Below, piece by piece: positions 1 to 9,420 of a DNA stretch of 64,000 nt. The number at the start of each line of letters is the position of its first letter. The first letter of the stretch is position 1. The notes beneath the pieces were generated by a model. That model had not been told where the DNA came from, ran no database searches, and was given only the letters and a program-made list of their open reading frames with translations. A program made the translations under genes and the position numbers. The stretch is from Erysipelotrichales bacterium (GTDB lineage: Bacteria > Bacillota_I > Bacilli_A > RF39 > UBA660): the NCBI GenBank assembly GCA_022508565.1, contig JAFLUY010000001.1:62001-126000 (forward strand). The letters run 5' to 3'.

Positions 1-109
1 TGGTGAAAAGAAATTTATAGTAGAGTTACACGAAAATTTAGATAAATTTCTTATCGATTGTGATCCTTATAGAGAAAAATATAATTTTATTTTAAAACAT
101 TACGAAGAA

Positions 110-895
110 ATGTCATGTGTTGATGATGTTGAATTTATCATAGACGGATTAAAAGATATAAAGGTTACTGATGAACTAATTGATTTTGTTAGAAAATATT
201 TATATAAAAAAGCAAGAAGAGCACAATTTAAACCAGTAAAACCTGAAGTGGTAGTTGAACAACCAAAAGAAGAACCTAAAAAAGAAGTAAAAAAAGTAGA
301 ATCTCAAGTTATAACTAAGAAAGATACAGCTAAATATCACAAGAAACCAGAATACCTGACTGAACAAGATGTAAGAGACTTAAAGAAGTTTATTAAAAAG
401 TATTATGACCTATACAATGTAACACTTTTTGAAACTCCAGATTATGAAAATTTATTAAAGTGTTTAGATGCAATGGAAAAATTAGAAACCGATAAATACC
501 AAGTAAGAAGATTCTTAGAAGATAATTTTAAAACTATCTTAAAAGATGATGAATATATTAAAACATATGATGAATTGATCATGTTACTTCATTATTTAGT
601 AAAATATGAAGTTGAAGATAAAAAGACAGATAGTCTAATAACTAAATATAGATCTTTAAAAGAACACTTTGAAAATCCGGTAGCAGAAGCAATTCATTAT
701 ATAGATGAATTTGCTTACTACGATCAAGTATTAGGTAATGAATTAAGAGAATACCTTGAACAAATATTCATACCAAATGAAGAAGGATATGAAACTATAA
801 AAGGTATGATCGAAGCTTATATTGAAGACTTTAAAGAATATCAAGAAAGACTTGACTATGAAAAACAATTAGCCAAAAATATTAAAAGTAGATAA
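110..895 (+). CDS. hypothetical protein, charged/alpha-helical
   Basis: Open ORF with strong coding composition, followed by a terminator hairpin; no family recognised. Confidence 0.7.
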   Translation: MSCVDDVEFIIDGLKDIKVTDELIDFVRKYLYKKARRAQFKPVKPEVVVEQPKEEPKKEVKKVESQVITKKDTAKYHKKPEYLTEQDVRDLKKFIKKYYDLYNVTLFETPDYENLLKCLDAMEKLETDKYQVRRFLEDNFKTILKDDEYIKTYDELIMLLHYLVKYEVEDKKTDSLITKYRSLKEHFENPVAEAIHYIDEFAYYDQVLGNELREYLEQIFIPNEEGYETIKGMIEAYIEDFKEYQERLDYEKQLAKNIKSR

Positions 896-910
896 CATCT
901 ACTTTTTTTG
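885..910 (+). terminator. Rho-independent terminator
   Basis: AAAGTAGAT-AAC-ATCTACTTT followed by T-tract, overlapping the stop codon. Confidence 0.8.
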
Positions 911-936
911 TTATACTCATTTTAAGGATGATTATA

Positions 937-1398
937 ATGGAAAAAACACAAGTAATGCGTATTTTAGATAAAAATAAAATTGAATATAATACTTATACTT
1001 ATGAAGGAGTAGTATCTGGTTTAGATGTAGCTGAATATTTAAATTTAGATAAATCAAGAATGTTTAAAACTTTAGTAACTATTTCAAATACAAAAAACAT
1101 CTATGTCTTTTTAGTAAGTGTAGATTCTGAGTTGGATTTAAAAAAAGCCGCACAAGTAGTTGGTGAAAAAGGGTTAGATATGTTACCATCTGCAAATTTA
1201 CTAAATACTACTGGTTATATTCATGGTGGCTGTTCACCAATTGGCATGAAAAAAACTTTTAAGACAGTTATAGATGAAAGTGCAAAAATGCATGAAACAA
1301 TCTACTTTAGTGCTGGTAAAATCGGTTTCCAAGTAGAAATGCATTTAGACGATTTAGCTAAAGTAATTGATTTTACTTTGGCTGACATATCAAAATAA
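937..1398 (+). CDS. ybaK: YbaK/EbsC-family Cys-tRNA(Pro) deacylase
   Basis: ORF 928-1398; motifs 'LNLDKSRMFKTLV', 'YIHGGCSPIGMKK', 'FSAGKIGFQVEM' typical of the YbaK family; SD AAGGA favours the ATG at 937. Confidence 0.88.
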   Translation: MEKTQVMRILDKNKIEYNTYTYEGVVSGLDVAEYLNLDKSRMFKTLVTISNTKNIYVFLVSVDSELDLKKAAQVVGEKGLDMLPSANLLNTTGYIHGGCSPIGMKKTFKTVIDESAKMHETIYFSAGKIGFQVEMHLDDLAKVIDFTLADISK

Positions 1399-1401
1399 GA
1401 A

Positions 1402-1430
1402 TTGTTAAAAGTATTAAAAAATGATATTAT
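1402..1430 (+). promoter_or_regulatory. sigma-A-type promoter
   Basis: TTGTTA-N17-TATTAT upstream of the polymerase-like gene. Confidence 0.5.
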
Positions 1431-1462
1431 CAATATAAGATATGAATAAAGGATGGAAAGTT

Positions 1463-2755
1463 ATGAAATTATATAACAACCGAGCATTAACAACTTATTT
1501 TATACTTCAACCAATTATTGATATTATAACTGGTATAATGAAATATAATACTAGTTTAACTATATCTTTAGCGATGATAGTACGATTCTTATTTATTATC
1601 TATTGTGCTATTTATCTTATTAAAAGTAAGAATAAAAAGATTTTTATTTTTGCTCTCATTTGGCTTATTTACTGTACAATATCAACAGTTGGTAATTTTT
1701 ACATAAAGAATAACTTTAGTATTGTTCATCATATATATAATTTATTTAGGGTTGCTTATTTTCAAATAACTTTATTATTCTTTTATATGTATATGAAAAA
1801 TAATAAGAGCATTGATACTAAAGTATTTACGAGTATGGGATTAATCGTTGGAGTATCTTTTATAATTTCCTTAATTACAAATACTTCATTTTGTTCATAT
1901 GCTGAATTCGATAATTGTTTAGAAAGAGGATATCAAGGATATTTCTTCTCAGCCAATGAATATGGGTCAATACTTATTGCTTTACTAGGATACCAAATGA
2001 TTGAACTTTTAAGAAATAAAAAGTTAATTAATTTTGTAGTTTTACTTATGTTAACTTTATTCTTGTGTTTATTAGGAACAAAGACAAGCATAATGGGTTT
2101 ATATGGTTTATTAATTGGTTTTATAGTTTACCATATAGTTACTTTATTTATTGATAAAGAAAAAAGATTAAATAATAAATATGCTTTAGTATTTTTTGCA
2201 ATTTTGTGTGTTGTAACACTATGTATAAAAAAATTACCAGTATACTTTAATCTTTATACTCAATATCAAGTAGTTGTTGAAACAAATAAAAACGAAAATC
2301 CTGAAATAACGGATGAAGAATTAAAAACACAAGTAAGCAATTCATTAGTTTTTAATGGACGAAATGATTATGTAGCTGTTAATAAAGTAATTTATAAAAA
2401 TGCACCTTTATTTAATAAATTATTTGGTATAACTGACCAAGATAATTATTATGAAGGCCAATTAATGAAACAAGTAAATGAAAGAGACTTTCACGATCTT
2501 TACATGTTTTATGGAATAGTTGGTTTAATAGTTGAATTATTACTACCAGGCTATTTATTCTTTAAATTAATTAGTTCGTTGATCAAAAAAATCAAAGTTC
2601 TTTTAAATGATGAAACAGTTATTCTAGGTTTTACTCTTGTATTATTATTAGGAGTAGGATACATGGCAGGACATTCACTGCTACATCCTGGAGTATCGTT
2701 TTATATTGCATATGTAATAAATGATTTAATAAAGAAAGTAGATAAGATATCATGA
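1463..2755 (+). CDS. O-antigen ligase/polymerase-like (Wzy-like) membrane protein
   Basis: Multi-TM protein in a polysaccharide locus; SD GGATGG favours ATG 1463 over 1442. Confidence 0.65.
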   Translation: MKLYNNRALTTYFILQPIIDIITGIMKYNTSLTISLAMIVRFLFIIYCAIYLIKSKNKKIFIFALIWLIYCTISTVGNFYIKNNFSIVHHIYNLFRVAYFQITLLFFYMYMKNNKSIDTKVFTSMGLIVGVSFIISLITNTSFCSYAEFDNCLERGYQGYFFSANEYGSILIALLGYQMIELLRNKKLINFVVLLMLTLFLCLLGTKTSIMGLYGLLIGFIVYHIVTLFIDKEKRLNNKYALVFFAILCVVTLCIKKLPVYFNLYTQYQVVVETNKNENPEITDEELKTQVSNSLVFNGRNDYVAVNKVIYKNAPLFNKLFGITDQDNYYEGQLMKQVNERDFHDLYMFYGIVGLIVELLLPGYLFFKLISSLIKKIKVLLNDETVILGFTLVLLLGVGYMAGHSLLHPGVSFYIAYVINDLIKKVDKIS

Positions 2756-3603
2756 GTATAGGTTTTGTTATTGTAAATTATAATGATTCGAAAAATACAA
2801 TTAAATTGATTAATTCAATTAAAGATTTTAATTGTATAAAAAGAATAGTTGTCGTTGACAACAATTCTAGTGATAAACAATTTGAATTATTAGAAAGACT
2901 AGAAATTAATAATTTAAAAATAATTAGAAATAAAGAAAACTATGGCTATGCTAAAGCTTTAAATGTTGGTGCAAAATATGTTAATGATTCTTTAAATGAT
3001 CCAATTATTTGTATGTCCAATTCAGATGTTTTAGTTGAAAGTGAAGATGTTATTAAGACACTAGCAAACATGATAAATGATGATGTTAAATGTGTTATGC
3101 CTAAAATTAAAGAGGGAGATAATTTTGCTTATGGTTGGAAATCAACTAATGCCTTCTTAGATTTAGTATCAAATATCCCTTTAATTAATCGTGCAATAAG
3201 AGATAAAGTAATTAATTATGATGAAAGTTATTTTAATAAAGAAAGTGTAGTAGTTGATGTTCCATATGGTTGCTTTTTTTTAATAGATGGAACAACTTTA
3301 AAAAACATTGGTTACTTTGATGAAAAAACATTCTTATATTATGAAGAATATATCTTAGCTAAAAAATTAAAAAGAATTAATAAATTAACTATGCTAAATA
3401 CTACAGTTTACGTTAGTCATATACATGATGCAGTAATCGGTAATAATCTATCTAAACTAAATAAATATAAAGCTTATAAGAAAAGTCAATTATATTATGA
3501 AAAAGAATATAACAATGCTAATTTTATAGAAATGCTTTTATTTAAAATATTTTATTTATTTAATTTAATACCATATAAATTAAAATCTAAAACAAAAAAA
3601 TAA
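2752..3603 (+). CDS. glycosyltransferase family 2 (rhamnosyltransferase-like)
   Basis: 'IGFVIVNYNDSKNTIKLI', 'VVVDNNSSD', 'MSNSDVLV'; ATGA overlap with the upstream gene. Confidence 0.85.
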   Translation: MSIGFVIVNYNDSKNTIKLINSIKDFNCIKRIVVVDNNSSDKQFELLERLEINNLKIIRNKENYGYAKALNVGAKYVNDSLNDPIICMSNSDVLVESEDVIKTLANMINDDVKCVMPKIKEGDNFAYGWKSTNAFLDLVSNIPLINRAIRDKVINYDESYFNKESVVVDVPYGCFFLIDGTTLKNIGYFDEKTFLYYEEYILAKKLKRINKLTMLNTTVYVSHIHDAVIGNNLSKLNKYKAYKKSQLYYEKEYNNANFIEMLLFKIFYLFNLIPYKLKSKTKK

Positions 3604-3668
3604 TTTTTCCTTTTAAAAATAATTTTTATGTTTTATAATATTTAACCATACAGGAGGTTTTTGTTTTT

Positions 3669-4550
3669 ATGAAATATTTGGTTACTGGAGGATCAGGACA
3701 AGTAGGATTCGACGTTGTACAAGAGTTGATTGCAAGATATGGTAGTGATGCTGAAATATATGTTCCAACTCATGCTGAGATGGATATAGTAAATGAAGAA
3801 GAAACATATCTTTATATAAAAAGTGTTAGTCCTGATGTAATCTTCCACTGCGCAGCTTATACAAGAGTAGATGATGCTGAAAAAGATTGTAAGACATGTT
3901 TTGATATAAATGTTAATGGAACAAAAAATATTGTTAAGGTAGCAGAAGAAGTTGGTTCTAAACTTATTTATGTTAGTACCGATTATGTGTTTGATGGTAC
4001 TAAACATTTATATAAAGTTGATGATGAAGCTCACCCAATTAATGTTTATGGAGAAACCAAATTACTAGGTGAACAAATAGTAGAAGAATATGAAAAACAT
4101 TTTATTGTTCGTACATCATGGGTATTTGGAAATCATGGGAACTCCAACTTTATAAAAACTATGTTAAGACTTGCAGAAACAAGAAAAGAAGTAACTGTAG
4201 TATCAGATCAAGTTGGAAGTCCAACTTATTCCAAAGACTTAGCAAGACTTTTAGTAGATCTGTCTGAAACTAATAAATATGGTAAATATCATGGTTCTAA
4301 TGAAGGATATACTTCATGGTATGATTTTGCCAAATATATTTTTGAAGAAGCACGCATGGAAATGAATGTCTTACCAATTAAAACAGAAGATTATAAAACA
4401 GATGCAAGAAGACCATTAAATACATGCCTTGATAAAAGCAGTGTTACAGATGCTGGTTTTGAACTATTACCAAAATGGGAAGATGCAGTTAATAGATATT
4501 TAGGAGAATCTCTAAAAAACAACAAAGATTTAAGAAAGAAGGTACAATAG
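3669..4550 (+). CDS. rfbD: dTDP-4-dehydrorhamnose reductase
   Basis: 'LVTGGSGQVGFDV', 'YVSTDYVFDG', 'YGETKLLGE', 'RTSWVFG' RfbD signatures; AGGAGG SD. Confidence 0.93.
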   Translation: MKYLVTGGSGQVGFDVVQELIARYGSDAEIYVPTHAEMDIVNEEETYLYIKSVSPDVIFHCAAYTRVDDAEKDCKTCFDINVNGTKNIVKVAEEVGSKLIYVSTDYVFDGTKHLYKVDDEAHPINVYGETKLLGEQIVEEYEKHFIVRTSWVFGNHGNSNFIKTMLRLAETRKEVTVVSDQVGSPTYSKDLARLLVDLSETNKYGKYHGSNEGYTSWYDFAKYIFEEARMEMNVLPIKTEDYKTDARRPLNTCLDKSSVTDAGFELLPKWEDAVNRYLGESLKNNKDLRKKVQ

Positions 4551-5216
4551 ATGGAAGAGATTATATTTACAAACGGGGCAAAAGCTATTCCAACAGAATT
4601 ACAAGATTGTTATATTATTGAACCAAAATATTTTGGTGATGAAAGAGGCTACTTTGTAGCTGACTTTATTCTAGAAGATATGCAAAAATTGGGCTTTGAT
4701 CAAGTATATCAACATAACACAAGTAAAAGTGCAAAAGGTGTGGTTAGAGGAATGCATTTCCAACTAGATCCTTATGCTCAAACAAAAATAGTAAGTGTTA
4801 TATCAGGTGCTGCCGTAGATGTAGTTATTGATATTCGTGTCGGTTCACCAACATATGGACAAGCAACATCAGTACTTTTAACACCATACGATCCAAACAT
4901 TCCTGGTAGCGGAAGACAATTATATGTTCCACGTGGATTTGCACATGGTTTTGTAAGTTTAAAAGATAATACATTATTCCAATATTATGTTGACAATAAA
5001 TATGCACCACAATATGAAGAAGGAATATCATGGAATGGTGAAGAGACAACAGAATTATTTAAAAAAGCATTTGATGAATATAAAATTTCTAATGCTGAAA
5101 TAACTATAAGTGCAAAGGATCAAGCAAGATTATCACTTAAATATGAACCTAAATACTTTACATACCAAAAAAACTCAAAAGCATCAGATAACTATAGTTT
5201 TGAAGCAGGAGTGTAA
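4551..5216 (+). CDS. rfbC: dTDP-4-dehydrorhamnose 3,5-epimerase
   Basis: 'DERGYFVADF', 'QHNTSKSAKGVVRGMHFQ', 'YVPRGFAHGFVSL' RfbC signatures. Confidence 0.93.
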   Translation: MEEIIFTNGAKAIPTELQDCYIIEPKYFGDERGYFVADFILEDMQKLGFDQVYQHNTSKSAKGVVRGMHFQLDPYAQTKIVSVISGAAVDVVIDIRVGSPTYGQATSVLLTPYDPNIPGSGRQLYVPRGFAHGFVSLKDNTLFQYYVDNKYAPQYEEGISWNGEETTELFKKAFDEYKISNAEITISAKDQARLSLKYEPKYFTYQKNSKASDNYSFEAGV

Positions 5217-5240
5217 GAAAACTTACAAGATAATTATATA

Positions 5241-5271
5241 AAGCAAGATGAAGAATAAATCTTGCTTTTTT
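5241..5271 (+). terminator. Rho-independent terminator after rfbC
   Basis: AAGCAAGAT ... ATCTTGCTT TTTT. Confidence 0.85.
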
Positions 5272-5392
5272 CATGATAATAGTTAGTAATAGATACACAA
5301 ATATGATATAATTGAGTATATGAGATCATAAAAGAATTTTTAGTTTAGAAGTATACATACTAAAAGTAAATAAACTTTAGTAAGGAGTTAAT

Positions 5393-6127
5393 ATGGAAAA
5401 ATATAATGCAATAGAAATAAAGAATATGAGCAAAAAGTTTAAACTTTTCTATGATAAACCAAGTACTTTAAAAGAAAGATTAGTGTTTTGGAATCATAAG
5501 AAAGCAGAAACTAGAACGGTTTTAGATAATATCAATATAGAAATAAAGAAGGGCGAAACAGTTGCTTTAATTGGAGTAAATGGTTCAGGTAAATCAACTT
5601 TATTAAAGTTGATGACAAAAATCATTTATCCAACAAATGGGACTGTTGAGACAAATGGTAAATTAACTTCTTTACTAGAGTTAGGGGCAGGTTTTCACCC
5701 TGACTTTACTGGAAGAGAAAATATTTATTTTAATGCATCTATTTTTGGGTTAACAAGAAAAGAAATAGATAAAAGAATGGATGATATAATCGCATTCTCT
5801 GAGTTAGAAGAATTTATTGATAATCCGGTAAGAACATATTCTTCAGGGCAATATATGCGTCTTGCATTTTCGATTGCTATAAATGTTGATGCAGAAATAC
5901 TACTAATCGATGAAATATTAGCGGTTGGCGATCAACACTTTCAAGAAAAATGCTACGCTAAGCTAGAAGAATTAAGAGATAGTGACAAAACAATTGTTAT
6001 TGTTAGTCATGCACTAGATCAACTTAGAAAAATTTGTACAAGAGGTATTTGGATACACGAAGGTAAAATAGAAGTAGATGACAAAATAGATAAAGCAGTA
6101 GATGAATATTTATCTAAGTGTGTATAA
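5393..6127 (+). CDS. polysaccharide ABC exporter, ATP-binding subunit (Wzt/TagH/RfbE type, no C-terminal carbohydrate-binding extension)
   Basis: Walker A 'GVNGSGKSTLLKL', signature 'YSSGQYMRLAFSIA', Walker B 'ILLIDEILAVGD'; only 244 aa. Confidence 0.92.
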   Translation: MEKYNAIEIKNMSKKFKLFYDKPSTLKERLVFWNHKKAETRTVLDNINIEIKKGETVALIGVNGSGKSTLLKLMTKIIYPTNGTVETNGKLTSLLELGAGFHPDFTGRENIYFNASIFGLTRKEIDKRMDDIIAFSELEEFIDNPVRTYSSGQYMRLAFSIAINVDAEILLIDEILAVGDQHFQEKCYAKLEELRDSDKTIVIVSHALDQLRKICTRGIWIHEGKIEVDDKIDKAVDEYLSKCV

Positions 6128-6138
6128 GGAGTGAAGTT

Positions 6139-6924
6139 ATGAAGCTTTTTAAAGATTTATATGCTTATCGTGAGCTTTTAAAATCAAATGTTAAAAAAGA
6201 TATTAGAGGAAAATATAAGGGTTCATTTTTAGGAGTTCTTTGGTCATTTGTAAGTCCCTTACTTATGACTTTAGTTTATGCAATAGTGTTTCCATATTTA
6301 ATGCGCGGAGCAGGGTATGAACATTACACAACATTCTTAGTTATTGGTATTTTGCCTTGGACTTGGTTTACCACAAGTATAGCTCAAGGAACATGGACAA
6401 TAATAGGTAATGGCGCAATAATAAAAAAAGTTTATTTCCCAAGAGAAATACTGCCTATTTCAATTGTAACAAGTGGAGTAATTAATTTTTTGATTTCATG
6501 TGTAATAATTGCACTTTTCTTAATATTCAGTGGGATTGGCTTTAGTATTTATATATTATTTTTACCACTAGTAATATTAGCTCAATATTTGTTAACTTTA
6601 GGTATAATATTCATAACTAGTGCAGTTAACGTTTATATAAGAGATTTAGAATATATAATAAATTTTATAATTCAAATGTTGTTCTATGGAACACCAATAC
6701 TTTATTCTTTAGATATGTTTTCAAATGCTCCAGTGGTGATAAAGACATTAATTGAATTAAACCCTATGGCTACAATTATTACGAGTTATCGTGATATTTT
6801 ATACTGGGGTAATATGCCACATTTAAAATCTATTTTATTTGTTATTTTGTTTAGTTTGGTTTTATGCGTTTTTGGACTAGCAATATTTAGAAAACTATCA
6901 AAAGGATTTGCTGAGGAGGTTTAG
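6139..6924 (+). CDS. polysaccharide ABC exporter permease (Wzm/TagG type)
   Basis: 'KDIRGKYKGSFLGVLWSFVSPLLMTLVYAIVF' typical ABC2 exporter N-terminus; SD GGAG upstream of ATG 6139. Confidence 0.92.
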   Translation: MKLFKDLYAYRELLKSNVKKDIRGKYKGSFLGVLWSFVSPLLMTLVYAIVFPYLMRGAGYEHYTTFLVIGILPWTWFTTSIAQGTWTIIGNGAIIKKVYFPREILPISIVTSGVINFLISCVIIALFLIFSGIGFSIYILFLPLVILAQYLLTLGIIFITSAVNVYIRDLEYIINFIIQMLFYGTPILYSLDMFSNAPVVIKTLIELNPMATIITSYRDILYWGNMPHLKSILFVILFSLVLCVFGLAIFRKLSKGFAEEV

Positions 6925-6931
6925 AGGTTTT

Positions 6932-9394
6932 ATGAATGATGTAAATAATAAAATTTCTTTAGTGGCCCTAAATTGCATAAATAAAAATGATAATAAGATA
7001 GTAAAAATAATATTTCATTCTAATAAAAAATTAGAGAATATAAACATTGAATATAATAACTCAAAGAAGGAATATAACTTAACTAAACTAATGGATGAAT
7101 TATATTTTCTTGAATTAATTCTAGATAAAGATGTAAAAAAACTAACTGCAGCTTGTGAATATGACTATTCTGAAACTATTGATTTGAAAATAAAAAAGCC
7201 ATCTATATTAAGACCTACATCTAATAAAGTTGATTTAGTTGGAATTCAACTATTTGCTTTATCAGGTATTAAAAATGCAGCATTTTTAATTCAAGGAACA
7301 GTTGCTAGTAAAGATTTTAAAGTAAAAATACTTGGTGATGGAGAAGAACTTGAATATATAAGTAATCCGGTTGATGATGATTATTCTTTTTCTATTAAAG
7401 CTAGTCTAAAGAAGAAAACAAAATTAGTTGAATTTATCTTATCAATCAATAACCAAGATTTTGTAGTAAAAACAATTAAAAATTCTATTCTAAATAGAAT
7501 TAATAATAGAGTAAAAACAATTATAAAAAGAATTATTGGCAAAATAAGAGTTTTCTGTGTTGTTATGGTTAGAGGTATAAAATTCCTATGGAGAGAACAT
7601 CATTTTTTAGTTCCACTATATTTATGGCCTAAATACTTTAAACGATTATTATACAGGATGAAAAATGTAAATGATTTATTTTATAATCCATTTATTCAAT
7701 CAGATTATAATAAGTGGTTAATGGAAAATAAACAAGAAGTAGAAATAAAAGAACTTTCTTATAATCCATTGATATCTGTATTAATTCCAGTTTATAATGT
7801 TAAATCAAAATATTTAGAAGAATGTATAAATTCAGTACTAGAACAAAGTTATCAAAACTTTGAAATATGCTTAGTTGATGATGCATCAACTTTAGAAGAG
7901 ACAATTGAAACATTAAAAAAATATGAAAAAATAGATGATCGAATAAAAATTAAGTATAGAAAAGAAAATGGGCATATTTCTGCATCAACAAATGATGCAT
8001 TGAAGATGGCTAAGGGCGAATTTATAGCGCTTCTTGATAATGATGATGTTTTAGATAAAAATGCTTTATATGAAAATGTTTTAGCATTAAATGAAAATAA
8101 AAAATTAGACTTTATCTATAGTGATGAAGATAAATTAGATCTAAATGGAAAATATCGAGATCCACACTTTAAACCAGATTTTTCACCAGATACTTTGTTA
8201 AGTCTAAATTATATTTGTCATTTTTCAGTTATAAGAAAATCACTAGTAGAAAAAGTAGGTGGTTTTGAAGTTGGTTTAGAAGGTGCTCAAGATCATGACT
8301 TATTCCTAAAAATATCTGAGAATACTCGTGAAATTCATCATATACCAAAGATTTTATATCATTGGAGAATGAGTGAAACATCAACCGCTATGAATTTAGA
8401 TAATAAAGCTTATATTAATGATATCGGTATAAAAGTAATTGAAAATGCTTTAAAAAGAAGAGGTTTAAAAGGAATAGTTAAAAGAGATCCAGTAAGTAAC
8501 TATTTTATAGTAGAATATGAAACTACAAACAATCCACTAGTATCTATAATTATTCCAACAAAAGATTATGCAGATACATTAGCTACTTGCTTAAATTCTT
8601 TATTTAAAAAAACAATTTATAAGAATTATGAAGTAATAGTTGTTAATAACAACAGTGTAGAGCAAGCTACATTTGATTTATTTGAAAGTTTCAAAAAGAA
8701 GCATAAGAACTTTAAAGTAATTGATGCAAATTTTGAATTTAATTATTCTAAGATAAATAATTTAGCTGTAAAAGAGTCTAAGGGTGACTACATTTTATTA
8801 CTTAATAACGATACAGAAGTTATTGATCCAAATTGGTTGAGTATTATGTTAGGATATGCAATGCTTCCACATGCTGGAGCAATTGGACCAAAACTTTTAT
8901 ATCCAGACACAACAGTGCAACACGCTGGAGTTATTCTTGGCCTTGGTGGAGTTGCATCACATGCATATTTAGGAAGTGATAGAAAAGATCCGGGTATGTA
9001 TGGAAGAATGCGAGTTCCATATGACTATGGTGCAGTTACGGCAGCATGTCTTTTGGTAAAAAAATCTAAATATTTAGAAGTAGGAGGCTTAGAAGAAGAA
9101 CTTAAAGTCGCTTACAACGATATAGATTTTAACATTAAATTATTAGAAAGAGGTTATTATAATATCTGTGTTCCACAAACCGAGATGTTCCATTATGAAT
9201 CTAAATCAAGAGGATTAGATAATACATCAGAAAAATATAAAAGATTCTTAACTGAGTCAAAATATATGAACGACAAATGGGGAAGTCGTTTAACAGGTGA
9301 CCCATTCTACAATCCTAACTTTGCTTCAAGAGCATGGTTCTTACTTGATAGAAAAGGAAAAGAAAAAAATAATAATTTTATAAATGTAGTATAA
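6932..9394 (+). CDS. multidomain glycosyltransferase: N-terminal ~250 aa accessory region plus two GT2 domains
   Basis: Two GT2 cores: 'ISVLIPVYNVKSKYLEECINSVLEQSY...DNDDVLD' and 'VSIIIPTKDYADTLATCLNSL...LLNNDTEV'. Confidence 0.88.
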   Translation: MNDVNNKISLVALNCINKNDNKIVKIIFHSNKKLENINIEYNNSKKEYNLTKLMDELYFLELILDKDVKKLTAACEYDYSETIDLKIKKPSILRPTSNKVDLVGIQLFALSGIKNAAFLIQGTVASKDFKVKILGDGEELEYISNPVDDDYSFSIKASLKKKTKLVEFILSINNQDFVVKTIKNSILNRINNRVKTIIKRIIGKIRVFCVVMVRGIKFLWREHHFLVPLYLWPKYFKRLLYRMKNVNDLFYNPFIQSDYNKWLMENKQEVEIKELSYNPLISVLIPVYNVKSKYLEECINSVLEQSYQNFEICLVDDASTLEETIETLKKYEKIDDRIKIKYRKENGHISASTNDALKMAKGEFIALLDNDDVLDKNALYENVLALNENKKLDFIYSDEDKLDLNGKYRDPHFKPDFSPDTLLSLNYICHFSVIRKSLVEKVGGFEVGLEGAQDHDLFLKISENTREIHHIPKILYHWRMSETSTAMNLDNKAYINDIGIKVIENALKRRGLKGIVKRDPVSNYFIVEYETTNNPLVSIIIPTKDYADTLATCLNSLFKKTIYKNYEVIVVNNNSVEQATFDLFESFKKKHKNFKVIDANFEFNYSKINNLAVKESKGDYILLLNNDTEVIDPNWLSIMLGYAMLPHAGAIGPKLLYPDTTVQHAGVILGLGGVASHAYLGSDRKDPGMYGRMRVPYDYGAVTAACLLVKKSKYLEVGGLEEELKVAYNDIDFNIKLLERGYYNICVPQTEMFHYESKSRGLDNTSEKYKRFLTESKYMNDKWGSRLTGDPFYNPNFASRAWFLLDRKGKEKNNNFINVV

Positions 9395-9420
9395 TAAATG
9401 TTATATAGGAGGGTATATTT

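Noticed and set aside
3693-4007. Minus-strand ORF of 104 aa in the track
   Set aside because: Lies fully inside rfbD; composition (Ile/Phe/Tyr/Cys rich) is that of antisense to an AT-rich gene; no SD
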